Assembly: GCA_007745635.1 (NCBI GenBank)
Contig: CP036272.1
Coordinates: forward strand, 6,687,566 to 6,751,565
Direction: 5' to 3'
Length of the DNA stretch: 64,000 bases
Source of the DNA: Stieleria bergensis
Lineage (GTDB): Bacteria > Planctomycetota > Planctomycetia > Pirellulales > Pirellulaceae
Below the pieces are notes generated by a model, which was not told the DNA's origin, ran no database searches, and saw only the letters and a program-made list of their open reading frames with translations. Below, in pieces: positions 1 to 7,990 of this stretch. The translations under genes were made by a program, and so were the position numbers. How positions within the stretch are numbered: position 1 is the first letter of the stretch; every line of letters begins with the position of its first letter.

Positions 1-152
1 GCAACCGGGCGCGACTTTTAGGACGAATGATTCGGCAACGGATCTTTGGATCGTCAGTACGAAAGTTTGACTGACAAATGATGGTTGTATCGGGAGCATT
101 TGTTTTCTCGATAAGCCGATCGATGTCCGCCCTGCCAAAGGAGGCAGTCGCG

Positions 153-1265
153 ATGGAAATGATGGCAAACGTGTGGATTCCCAGTGCTTGGCAACTGCTA
201 CTTGGGGCAGCATTGATCGCTTCCCTGGTGGTCGTGCTGCTCATTGCGGTTTTCGCAAAGTGGGGATCGTACTGGCTTCAGGCGTACATGTCGGGCGCGG
301 ACGTGAACATGAAAAGCCTGATCGTCATGAGCTTTCTGAGGATTGAACACCGTTTGATCGTGACCGCCAAGGTCATGGGCCGGCAGGCAGGTTTGCGAAT
401 TGACCGCGAAGGCGGAATGAGCACCGATCGTCTACTTGCACATCATCTGGCTGGCGGTGATGTGATGACCGTGGTTCGGGCTATCATCGCCGCACAACGA
501 GCCGGAATCGACTTGGACTTTGACCGCGCCACCGCGATTGACCTGGCAGGGCGTGACGTGCTGCTGGCGGTGCAAACGAGTGTTTCGCCGCGAGTGATCT
601 CCTGTCCGCGTCAGGACGGCGAGGGCAAAAAAACTCTTAGCGCGGTTGCCAAGAACGGTGTCGAACTTCTGGTTGGTGCTAGGGTGACGGTTCGTACGAA
701 TCTGGACCAGTTAATCGGAGGGGCGACCGAAGAAACGATCACCGCTCGCGTCGGTCAAGGAATCGTTTCTGCGATCGGATCGGCGAATTCGCACATGGAC
801 GTACTAGAGATGCCGGCGCAGATCTCAAAAGCTGCGATGTCACATGGCTTGGACGCCAACACCGCCTTTTCGATTGTCTCGATCGATATTGCCGACATCG
901 ACGTCGGAGAGAACATTGGGGCACGCCTGCAGACCGATCAGGCAGACGCTGATACTCGCATTGCGAGAGCCCAGGCCGAAGTGCGTCGCGCCAAAGCGGT
1001 GGCTCAAGAGCAGCAGATGAAGGCCAAGGTAACTGAAGCCCGGGCGGAATTAGTGCTTGCCGAGGCCCAGGTGCCCGCAGCGCTGGCCGCTGCATTCCGC
1101 GCTGGCCACCTTCGAGCGAAACCAAAGCAAGGTGCGCAGGGCACACAACCCAACGAACCGAAACAAGGCGCGACACGCGACCGACCGAACGGTCCTCGGA
1201 ATGTCGGCGATGACAAAGGGCCTTCCATGATTCCCTTCCCAAGGGCGAGAGAGGCAAACCAATGA
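153..1265 (+). CDS. floA: FloA-like flotillin (SPFH / UPF0365 family)
   Basis: Flotillin-like membrane scaffold of the FloA/UPF0365 type, a family that organises functional membrane microdomains. I place the start at ATG 153 because AAGGAGG lies at 138-144, eight bases upstream; the frame stays open to 78 but has no such site there. The product is 370 aa: one hydrophobic segment at about residues 12-38, the SPFH body, then an Ala/Glu/Arg-rich coiled coil ([18 protein letters not shown]) and a Gln/Pro/Lys-rich tail longer than in the usual ~330-aa FloA. The GroEL gene follows after 31 bases. The 77 bases at the window edge hold the end of no gene I can recognise. Family call good; role in a stress operon inferred from neighbours. 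Confidence 0.88.
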   Translation: MEMMANVWIPSAWQLLLGAALIASLVVVLLIAVFAKWGSYWLQAYMSGADVNMKSLIVMSFLRIEHRLIVTAKVMGRQAGLRIDREGGMSTDRLLAHHLAGGDVMTVVRAIIAAQRAGIDLDFDRATAIDLAGRDVLLAVQTSVSPRVISCPRQDGEGKKTLSAVAKNGVELLVGARVTVRTNLDQLIGGATEETITARVGQGIVSAIGSANSHMDVLEMPAQISKAAMSHGLDANTAFSIVSIDIADIDVGENIGARLQTDQADADTRIARAQAEVRRAKAVAQEQQMKAKVTEARAELVLAEAQVPAALAAAFRAGHLRAKPKQGAQGTQPNEPKQGATRDRPNGPRNVGDDKGPSMIPFPRAREANQ

Positions 1266-1296
1266 ACCGAATAACGAATCACACCTAGGTGCCAAG

Positions 1297-2865
1297 ATGT
1301 CCAAACTGCTCTATCACGACGAAGCTCGCGAAGCGATCCGACGCGGTGTCGGTCAACTAGCGAGAACGGTACGCAGCACCCTTGGCCCGTGCGGCCATAC
1401 GGTGATGCTCGCTAATTCGTTTGGGCCGCCGACAGTCACCAAAGATGGCGTCACCGTTGCCGACGCAATCGACCTGGATGACGCCGACGAAAATATCGGC
1501 GTGAAAATGGTTCGTGAAGTCGCGTCAAAAACGAACCAGGTGGCGGGCGATGGCACGACAACCGCAACGGTACTGGCAGACGCAATTTTCAACGAGGGAC
1601 TGCGAGCGGTTGTCGCCGGCGTCAATCCGGTTGGACTCAAGAGCGGAATCGAAAAGGCGACTGCAGATGTGGTGCGTCACTTGCAGTCCCGTTCCGTCGC
1701 AATCAAGGGGCAAAAGGCGATGGCTCAGGTCGCATCGATTGCCGCCAACAACGATTTGACGATCGGAAAGGTTGTCGCCGATGCGTTGCAACAGGTTGGT
1801 TCCGGAGGCATTGTCACGATCGAAGACGGGAAAGCGGTCGACAACGAAGTCAATTGGGTCAAAGGGATGCAATTCGACAACGGATACCTGTCGCCCTACT
1901 TCGTCAACCACCCGGAATCGATGGAGTGCGTCTTGGAGGATCCCTATGTTTTAATCCACGAAGCAAAAATCTCCAATGTCCAGGAATTCCTGCCCCTACT
2001 GGAAAAAGTTGCGGCGGCTGGCAGACCGCTGTTGATCGTGGCCGAAGACGTAGAGGGTGAAGCGCTAACGACGCTGGTGATCAATGGTCTGCGAGGAACA
2101 TTCACCTGCTGCGCCGTGAAGTCACCGGGGTACGGAGATCGTCGCAAGGAGATGATGGAAGACATCGCGATCATGACCGGTGGCAATACGATTGCCGAGA
2201 GTCTCGGTTTGCAGCTGAAGAATCTAGGACTCGACTCACTCGGGCGAGCCAAAAAAGTCATCATCGATAAGGATCACACAACAATCATTGATGGCGCAGG
2301 GACGAAGTCGGAAATTCAAGCCCGCATCGCTCAGATCGATAGCGAACTTGAGAAAGCGACCCAGGACTACGACCAAGAGAAATTGCGGTCACGGAAAGCG
2401 AAACTGTGTGGAGGCGTTGCCACGATCAGCGTCGGGGGTGCCACCGAGTCAGAAGTCAAAGAGAAGAAACTGCGCTTCGAGGATGCGTTGAATGCGACTC
2501 GCGCTGCAGCCGAGGAGGGAGTCCTTCCCGGCGGCGGCGTCGCGCTGATGCGTGCCGCGGCGGCCTGCAAGCCCGCGAAACTCAGCGACGGCGAACAGGT
2601 GGGCTACGACATTGTGCTGCGTGCCTGCCGCTCGCCACTGATATGGATTGCGGAGAACGCAGGCGGGAACGGTCGTTTGATCCACGAAAAAGTCGCCGCG
2701 GAGAAAGGCAACTATGGATACAACGCTGCCGAAGATCGATTTGAAGATCTGGTGGTCGCGGGCATCATTGATCCCGCGAAGGTCGTTCGTTGCGCATTGC
2801 AGAACGCCGCCAGTGTTTCCACGCTACTGCTGACCAGCGATGTGCTGATCACGAACACAAAGTGA
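1297..2865 (+). CDS. groEL: GroEL-family chaperonin (60 kDa), accessory paralogue
   Basis: Group I chaperonin subunit that folds proteins in an ATP-driven double ring. At 522 aa it is slightly shorter than the usual ~540-550. The ATP-site signature [12 protein letters not shown] is near residues 82-93 and the [20 protein letters not shown] block near residues 394-413, so the catalytic core looks intact. It ends [13 protein letters not shown] and lacks the Gly-Gly-Met repeat tail of housekeeping GroEL. No groES is adjacent; it sits between floA and a small unknown gene. Together these suggest a specialised second or third copy, which planctomycetes commonly have, rather than the main chaperonin. 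The shine-dalgarno before ATG 1297 is weak. Confidence 0.95.
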   Translation: MSKLLYHDEAREAIRRGVGQLARTVRSTLGPCGHTVMLANSFGPPTVTKDGVTVADAIDLDDADENIGVKMVREVASKTNQVAGDGTTTATVLADAIFNEGLRAVVAGVNPVGLKSGIEKATADVVRHLQSRSVAIKGQKAMAQVASIAANNDLTIGKVVADALQQVGSGGIVTIEDGKAVDNEVNWVKGMQFDNGYLSPYFVNHPESMECVLEDPYVLIHEAKISNVQEFLPLLEKVAAAGRPLLIVAEDVEGEALTTLVINGLRGTFTCCAVKSPGYGDRRKEMMEDIAIMTGGNTIAESLGLQLKNLGLDSLGRAKKVIIDKDHTTIIDGAGTKSEIQARIAQIDSELEKATQDYDQEKLRSRKAKLCGGVATISVGGATESEVKEKKLRFEDALNATRAAAEEGVLPGGGVALMRAAAACKPAKLSDGEQVGYDIVLRACRSPLIWIAENAGGNGRLIHEKVAAEKGNYGYNAAEDRFEDLVVAGIIDPAKVVRCALQNAASVSTLLLTSDVLITNTK

Positions 2866-2888
2866 AATGAACTTACAAAGGTTCGACC

Positions 2889-3326
2889 ATGAACGCTCTC
2901 CTAGCCAATACACCCTGCGACGTTTTGCTTGACGGCAATCAACGTTTAGGTCCGAAGCTAATGGCTCATCCCGGCGGACTCCAGTACATGGCGATTTACG
3001 GGTTCTCAAGCAAGAAATCGTATGACCTTTTCTGTGCCAATAGCGACCAGTCATTCATACCCTACCCGTTGGTGAAAGGCTACTTGAAGAATCAGATCGC
3101 TGATTCGGTTGATACGGTGCAACTGGTTGTGATTGATGCCGCAGGACCGCAGGAAACTCATGTGAATGCGGCAACCATGAAGTCCGTCTTGGAAGCAGTG
3201 GAGCAAAAAGAGAATCAGGTGGCGCTCTCATTTCGCTTGACACTGGATCGAGAATCACAGGCTTACTCTGTTGAAAAGGCTTTAGCCAAATTGGAACTGG
3301 CGAGCAGTCTGGCGAAGACTCAGTAA
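2889..3326 (+). CDS. Hypothetical protein, 145 aa
   Basis: Not recognised. A 145-aa soluble protein with no signal peptide or membrane segment. It starts MNALLANTPCDVLLDGNQ, with AAAGG at 2877-2881 seven bases before ATG 2889, and lies 23 bases after groEL in the same direction, so it is probably co-transcribed. The middle (residues 60-85, around VQLVVIDAAGPQETHVNAA) looks like a beta strand-loop-helix, and residues 85-140 are helical by composition. It is not GroES: too long, and without the mobile-loop pattern. Its place in the stress cluster is the only functional hint. Confidence 0.7.
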   Translation: MNALLANTPCDVLLDGNQRLGPKLMAHPGGLQYMAIYGFSSKKSYDLFCANSDQSFIPYPLVKGYLKNQIADSVDTVQLVVIDAAGPQETHVNAATMKSVLEAVEQKENQVALSFRLTLDRESQAYSVEKALAKLELASSLAKTQ

Positions 3327-3417
3327 ATGGCGTGATCAAGCGCTGCGACCTGTTCGAGCCCAACGAAACATGAAGAAGACGTATCAGTAATAGAAATCCA
3401 AACCAGGAGACTTTCGG

Positions 3418-3705
3418 ATGAAGTGGGATCAAGTGAAACGCGATTGGCTATCGGTCAGCCAGCAAATCAAGCTCAAGTGGGGCAAGTTTACAGACGAGGA
3501 CCTGGCCATGATTTCCGGTGATCGGGAGTCGTTTGTCAGGCTATTTGAGCAACGATACGAAGACGACCAGACGACGGCAGAGCAGAAGATTGACGCGTTC
3601 GTTCTCGGGCTGACGTTGCCGACAGAGCGGTCGAAAATCCTCTCGTGGTCCCAACATTGTTGGAACAATATAAGGAGTCTTACCCGTGTCCGACCTCGCA
3701 TCTAG
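3418..3705 (+). CDS. CsbD-like general stress protein
   Basis: Small CsbD/YjbJ-type protein, 95 aa. The family is induced by general stress (sigma-B in Bacillus), and its biochemical role is unknown. The N-terminus MKWDQVKRDW and the following KLKWGKFTDEDLAMI match the family core, which normally covers only ~60-70 residues; the last ~25 residues (LPTERSKILSWSQHCW...) are an extra tail. AGGAGA at 3405-3410 supports ATG 3418. The 3' end overlaps the next start by 20 bases in another frame, so translation may be coupled. Confidence 0.85.
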   Translation: MKWDQVKRDWLSVSQQIKLKWGKFTDEDLAMISGDRESFVRLFEQRYEDDQTTAEQKIDAFVLGLTLPTERSKILSWSQHCWNNIRSLTRVRPRI

Positions 3706-4501
3706 CACGTATGTTGCTGCTGCCCCAAACAGCGAAAAAGCGGCCGCAGCAGACCAACTGAAAAAAGAACTTGCCGATCGACTCATTGCATTGATTGACA
3801 ACGCCGAAGCCCGGGTTCGATCAATGCAGAAGAAAGCTGCCACCAAGTTTACGAGACGTCAATCGCGACTCGCTCAGTTTGCCGCGACCCGAACGCGGGT
3901 CAACAGGATCATCAACGATCGCTTGGGAGTTCTGATGAGCCAGAGCCAATTCAACGACGGCCAGTTAACGCACAGCGATGGCGTCGGATGCACCGCGGGA
4001 GCGAAGTGCAATGGCAGTACGACCACGGTCACTTTTCCGACGTCCGCGGCGCGACAAAAGCGAATGGAATTTTCGTTCGATGTCTTTCACGACAGTGACG
4101 TCGACAATGCGGTCGTAGAGTATCGCTTACAAATTCTTCCCGTTTTCGTGAAGTTCGTGTCCCATGACCAACTGGCCATTTCGATCGATGACCAAACCGA
4201 TTCGGATGTCGTTGCTTGGGTCGATGCGAAACTCGTTGGCTTTGTCGAAACCTACTTCGACGTTTTCTTTCACCCTGAATATCAGAAGTCGCACATGGTG
4301 ACTGATCCTGTCATGGGCATTTCATTTCCCAAGGCGATGGCATCGAGTATTCGCCAAACGGATGGCCGAACCCTTTATTTCTTTACTGACGAATCCTGTC
4401 GGCAGTTCAGCGAAGACCCTTCTTACTACCTCGGTACAACGCTTCGGTTCAACCATGGAATCAAGCTGCATGGTACCGTTTCACACCGGAGAGAATCATG
4501 A
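3686..4501 (+). CDS. YHS-like domain protein, 271 aa
   Basis: Start is GTG 3686, fixed by TAAGGAGT at 3671-3678, seven bases upstream. Residues about 20-75 are a charged helical stretch rich in Arg/Lys. The middle (110-190) is an unrecognised beta-rich domain (AARQKRMEFSFDVFHDSD). The C-terminus (about 205-255) resembles a YHS domain: VTDPVMGISF, then GRTLYFFTDESCRQFSEDP. In ordinary YHS domains the first motif is DPVCGM; here Cys is replaced by Met, so metal binding through that residue is doubtful although the later Cys is present. The gene ends ATGA with the BON gene. The YHS call is moderately sure; the function is unknown. Confidence 0.65.
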   Translation: MSDLASSTYVAAAPNSEKAAAADQLKKELADRLIALIDNAEARVRSMQKKAATKFTRRQSRLAQFAATRTRVNRIINDRLGVLMSQSQFNDGQLTHSDGVGCTAGAKCNGSTTTVTFPTSAARQKRMEFSFDVFHDSDVDNAVVEYRLQILPVFVKFVSHDQLAISIDDQTDSDVVAWVDAKLVGFVETYFDVFFHPEYQKSHMVTDPVMGISFPKAMASSIRQTDGRTLYFFTDESCRQFSEDPSYYLGTTLRFNHGIKLHGTVSHRRES

Positions 4502-4743
4502 CCCTTGGTAACCAAATTCCCGACAAGACGCTTCAGAAGAATGTTGACCGTAAGTTGATGCAAAAGTGTCCTGGATCAGCACGAATCAGTGCGGCTGTAC
4601 GAGGTGGGGATGCCACTGTCACGGGCACACTCAAGAACGAATATGAGCGAAAGCCAATTGTTCGATGCGTGGCAGCGGTGCAGGGAATCCGGCGTGTCGT
4701 CGACCAGTTGCAGGTGCTGGATAAGAAGAAGCCAAACGGATAG
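4498..4743 (+). CDS. BON-domain protein
   Basis: An 81-aa protein that is essentially a single BON domain: DKTLQKNVDRKLMQ, then the beta-strand segment ISAAVRGGDATVTGTL and the helix EYERKPIVRCVAAVQGIRRV. BON domains bind phospholipid or other surfaces and occur in osmotic-stress proteins (OsmY) and secretion channels. There is no signal peptide, so this copy is probably cytoplasmic. Its ATG overlaps the stop of the YHS-like gene (ATGA), implying coupled translation. Company with CsbD-like, GroEL and flotillin genes supports a stress role. Confidence 0.85.
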   Translation: MTLGNQIPDKTLQKNVDRKLMQKCPGSARISAAVRGGDATVTGTLKNEYERKPIVRCVAAVQGIRRVVDQLQVLDKKKPNG

Positions 4744-4755
4744 ATGATCTAGCAA

Positions 4756-5022
4756 ATGCTCATCATTAAATTTGTCGGAGGTCCATTCGATGGCCATCAG
4801 CAGTCTTGCTTGACGAGCCCGAGCCAACTTCCAACGGACGTGATTTGGCTTGTGTGCGAGGATGGATTGCGACTGATTGGCGGGGGCGACCATCAACAAC
4901 GTGGAGCTTTCACAAGTGTCGCTCTGTATGGGCTTGACTGGGAAACCGGGACGGCACGGTATCGGTTTGCAGGCGCAATCTCAGCCAAAGATTTTGACGA
5001 TTCCCTATTCAACATCACATGA
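4756..5022 (+). CDS. Small hypothetical protein with GGPFDGH motif
   Basis: An 88-aa protein, not assignable to a function. It opens MLIIKFVGGPFDGHQQSC; the GGPFDG N-terminal motif recurs in small uncharacterised bacterial and phage proteins. The rest is beta-rich (VIWLVCEDGLRLIGGG, TSVALYGLDWETGTARYRF). It starts 13 bases after the BON gene in the same direction. No convincing ribosome site is visible, but the spacing suits an operon. Confidence 0.6.
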   Translation: MLIIKFVGGPFDGHQQSCLTSPSQLPTDVIWLVCEDGLRLIGGGDHQQRGAFTSVALYGLDWETGTARYRFAGAISAKDFDDSLFNIT

Positions 5023-5041
5023 CGACTAACGAGAACAACAA

Positions 5042-5125
5042 ATGACCATCAGCTTCGTCACGATCGGCAATCCACATGCTGCCGCCGGCAGCCACGACGG
5101 CATATTCGCCGCACCCAACAACTAG
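5042..5125 (+). CDS. Possible 27-aa leader or relic ORF
   Basis: A 27-codon frame (MTISFVTIGNPHAAAGSHD...) fills most of the gap between the GGPFDGH gene and the enzyme I gene. Its TAG stop is part of the TAGGAAAG that serves as the enzyme I ribosome site, so translation of one could influence the other. The GNPH...GSHDG pattern loosely echoes the GGPFDGH of the preceding gene, so it may be a decayed duplicate. Its reality as a gene is uncertain. Confidence 0.25.
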   Translation: MTISFVTIGNPHAAAGSHDGIFAAPNN

Positions 5126-5134
5126 GAAAGAAGA

Positions 5135-6907
5135 ATGAAAATATTGGAAGGGAGTCCCGTCTCACCTGGCTTCGCAAGTGGGATTGCGATCGTCTGCGAC
5201 TACGAGGTCGAACGTAAGGTGACGTTGCCGGATCGCGATATTCTGTACGACGACGTGGAAACGGAATGCGATCGGATTGACGATGCGCTGGACCGGTCCC
5301 AGCGTGAACTGAAGATGGCTGAACAAACTGCCAGCGGTGATCCGAAACTCGCAGACGCCGCAGCGCTGCTGTCCGCTCATGCGTCAATGGCCAGTGAAAT
5401 TGCGGCGACAGTCAAGAAGCAGATTGGATGTGATCTCGTCAATGTCGAGCAGGCTCTTGATTCGGTCATCCGCGACTGGATCAGCCGATTGCAAAAACTC
5501 GATAACGAATACCTTCGGCAACGCGAACAGGACATCCGTGACGTGGGCCAGAGGATGACTCGCAACTTGGCAGGCGTGACACCGTTGAGCTATGAGATGC
5601 TGCCGCCGGGATCCGTCATTGTGACGCGCGAACTGCTTCCATCCGAAGCGGTCGGGCTAGCCAACAGTGGTGTGGTCGCAATCGTTTCCGAGTACGGAGG
5701 GAAGTTTAGTCACACTGCGATCGTCGCCCGATCACTGGGGATCCCGGTGATCTCGGGGATCGCGAACGTGACCACACGGGTTCCGTCCGGCGCGAAATTG
5801 CTTGTCGATGGCCTTTCGGGAGTCGTCACGATCGGTCCGGACGAATCGGAGGAGGCGGACTTTTCAACTCGACAGCTCGAGCACGAGCGGCAAATCTCAT
5901 CGCTGGCATGCGAAGAAGAGCAACCCTGTGTGACGCAGGACGGAGTGGCGATTTCACTGCTGGGAAACGTCGGATTGCCGGATGAACTGGATCAGATCGC
6001 GGATCATCACTTAGGCGGCGTTGGGCTGTTTCGCACCGAATTTTTGTTCATCGATTCGCACAAGCGTCCGGGCTTCGACTTGCAGGCGAAAGTCTATGGG
6101 GACATGGCAAACAAGTTAGCTGGTTTGCCGATGGTGATTCGGACCTTTGATCTCGGGGGTGACAAACTTCCTCCGTTCCTGGCACTTGATGATGCCAGCG
6201 TTCGTTCGAGCCTTCACCTGCGTGGCTTACGATTCTCACTGTCCGAAAAGGATCTTCTTGACGCCCAATTGCGGGCGATTGTTCAAGTTGCGCAGACCGC
6301 CGATGTTCGCATTTTGTTCCCGATGGTGATCGGAAGTCACGACTTTTCTCAAGCAATCGCGGACGTCGATCGTGCCGTGCGGCAACTCGATGTGCTGCGC
6401 CGACCTGCCGTCGGCGCGATGATTGAAACACCTGCTGCACTGTTTGCCTTGGACGAGATTTTAGAACTGGCAGACTTTGTCGCGATCGGCACCAACGATC
6501 TGACTCAGTACATGCTGGCGGCCGATCGTGACTTGTCCGAGGGCACGGACGATTGCACGGCCATGCATCCAGCTGTCCTTCGCGCCATCAAGCGGGTTGT
6601 CCAATCAAGTCAGCGTTGGATCTGCTCAGTATGCGTCTGCGGCGAAGAAGCCGGCGAATCCGACTTTGCTTGCTTACTCGTCGGCCTAGGTGTTCGAGAA
6701 TTGAGTCTTAGCCCTAGTCGAGGCGCAGCCGTTCGCCATGCGATCCGTCGTGTCGATTCACGTCGAGCCGCTGAGCTTGCCGAACGGGCGCTTCAATGTC
6801 GAAGTCCAAGTGAAGTTCGCGAGCTGTTGACGTTGGGACTATCGGACTGCGCCACGACGTTCATTTCGCCAGAAACGTCGCCGGACTTATCGAGCGATTG
6901 CTCATGA
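5135..6907 (+). CDS. ptsI: PTS enzyme I (phosphoenolpyruvate-protein phosphotransferase)
   Basis: Transfers phosphate from phosphoenolpyruvate to HPr, the first step of the phosphotransferase system. It is 590 aa, close to the usual ~575. The phosphohistidine motif GGKFSHTAIVAR carries His193; the PEP-binding barrel shows FRTEFLFID, GTNDLTQYMLAADR and VCVCGEEAGE with the catalytic Cys502. All key residues are present, so it should be active. No HPr or enzyme II gene is in the window, so it may serve a regulatory PTS or partners elsewhere. AGGAA at 5124-5128 supports the start. The last bases overlap the GH130 gene (ATGA at 6904), tying the enzyme to glycan metabolism. Confidence 0.93.
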   Translation: MKILEGSPVSPGFASGIAIVCDYEVERKVTLPDRDILYDDVETECDRIDDALDRSQRELKMAEQTASGDPKLADAAALLSAHASMASEIAATVKKQIGCDLVNVEQALDSVIRDWISRLQKLDNEYLRQREQDIRDVGQRMTRNLAGVTPLSYEMLPPGSVIVTRELLPSEAVGLANSGVVAIVSEYGGKFSHTAIVARSLGIPVISGIANVTTRVPSGAKLLVDGLSGVVTIGPDESEEADFSTRQLEHERQISSLACEEEQPCVTQDGVAISLLGNVGLPDELDQIADHHLGGVGLFRTEFLFIDSHKRPGFDLQAKVYGDMANKLAGLPMVIRTFDLGGDKLPPFLALDDASVRSSLHLRGLRFSLSEKDLLDAQLRAIVQVAQTADVRILFPMVIGSHDFSQAIADVDRAVRQLDVLRRPAVGAMIETPAALFALDEILELADFVAIGTNDLTQYMLAADRDLSEGTDDCTAMHPAVLRAIKRVVQSSQRWICSVCVCGEEAGESDFACLLVGLGVRELSLSPSRGAAVRHAIRRVDSRRAAELAERALQCRSPSEVRELLTLGLSDCATTFISPETSPDLSSDCS

Positions 6908-7959
6908 TTGCTCGAATTTCCGAACGACTCCTGATCTGTCCGGCTGACTTGGAACCGTCGCGAGACGAATTCGAGGTGATCGGTGTGTTCAATCCAGGCG
7001 TGGTTCGGATTCGCAACGAGGTCGTGATGCTCGTGCGAGTTGCGGAGAAACCAGTCGAGCAACGTGCCGGTTTCATAGGACTGCCGCGATGGGAAATAGA
7101 TGGCGAGTGTGTCGTCGACTGGTTCCCTGAATCCGATTGGATATCGGTCGATCCGCGGGTTGTAAAATCAACGTCAACGGGTCTATTGCGGCTGACGTCC
7201 GTCTCCCATCTCCGCGTGTTTCGCAAGCGTGATGGAAGCTCCGAAGGATGGTTGCCAGGGGCGGTATTCTTGCCGGAGACAGCGACGGACGAGTTCGGCA
7301 TTGAAGATCCTCGAATCACCAAGATCGACGAAACTTACTGGATCACTTACGTCGCTGTGTCACGAGAGGGCGCCGCGACATCGCTCGCTTCCAGCGATGA
7401 TATGGTGACGATCAAGCGACACGGATTGATCTTTTGTCCAGAGAACAAAGACGTCGTTCTGTTTCCCCAACAAATTGACGACCAATACGTTGCCCTGCAT
7501 CGTCCCAATCCAAATTCGCATTTCAGTCCGCCACAAGTTTGGATCGCTCGATCACCCGACCTGTTGCATTGGGGCGATCACCAGTGTCTGTATCGAGGGC
7601 AGGCCGGATGGGAATCGGACCGCGTGGGTGGGGGAACTCCGCCACTTCTGATTGAAGAAGGCTGGCTGCATCTCTACCACGGCAGTCGTCGAGATGAGCG
7701 TGAGGGTCATGTCGGCGAGTATTCCGTGGGCGCCCTGCTGTTGGATCGAGACAATCCGGCCCGCGTGCTCGCGCGATCCACGCAGCCGATCATGCGACCG
7801 ATGTCAGAATTCGAGCGAAACGGCTTCGTACCCCGCGTCACATTTCCGACCGCAGCGATCGAGCACGATGACCTGATCAGCGTCTTTTACGGCGCAGCTG
7901 ACACTTCGACCGGCGTCGTCTGTTTCGCGAAACAGGACATTCTCGGCGCACTCAATTGA
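6904..7959 (+). CDS. GH130-family mannoside phosphorylase/hydrolase (first copy)
   Basis: Glycoside hydrolase family 130 five-bladed propeller. Characterised members phosphorolyse or hydrolyse beta-mannosides (for example beta-1,4-mannosyl-glucose or beta-1,2-mannobiose). With the ATG at 6904, which overlaps the ptsI stop, it is 351 aa. Family blocks seen are FNPGVVRIRNEVVMLVRV near the start, GIEDPRITKI (its Asp corresponds to the catalytic acid of the family), LHRPNPN and YHGSRRDEREGHVGEY. Substrate cannot be read from the sequence. A GT4 glycosyltransferase and a second GH130 follow, suggesting that a mannose-containing glycan is made and recycled. Confidence 0.88.
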   Translation: MIARISERLLICPADLEPSRDEFEVIGVFNPGVVRIRNEVVMLVRVAEKPVEQRAGFIGLPRWEIDGECVVDWFPESDWISVDPRVVKSTSTGLLRLTSVSHLRVFRKRDGSSEGWLPGAVFLPETATDEFGIEDPRITKIDETYWITYVAVSREGAATSLASSDDMVTIKRHGLIFCPENKDVVLFPQQIDDQYVALHRPNPNSHFSPPQVWIARSPDLLHWGDHQCLYRGQAGWESDRVGGGTPPLLIEEGWLHLYHGSRRDEREGHVGEYSVGALLLDRDNPARVLARSTQPIMRPMSEFERNGFVPRVTFPTAAIEHDDLISVFYGAADTSTGVVCFAKQDILGALN

Positions 7960-7990
7960 CAATGAATCGAAACAAAACAAGGAACCTCCC

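Noticed and set aside
739-1304. Minus-strand frames opposite floA
   Set aside because: Cys/Arg/Ser-rich translations with no motif, wholly covered by a well-supported gene on the other strand.
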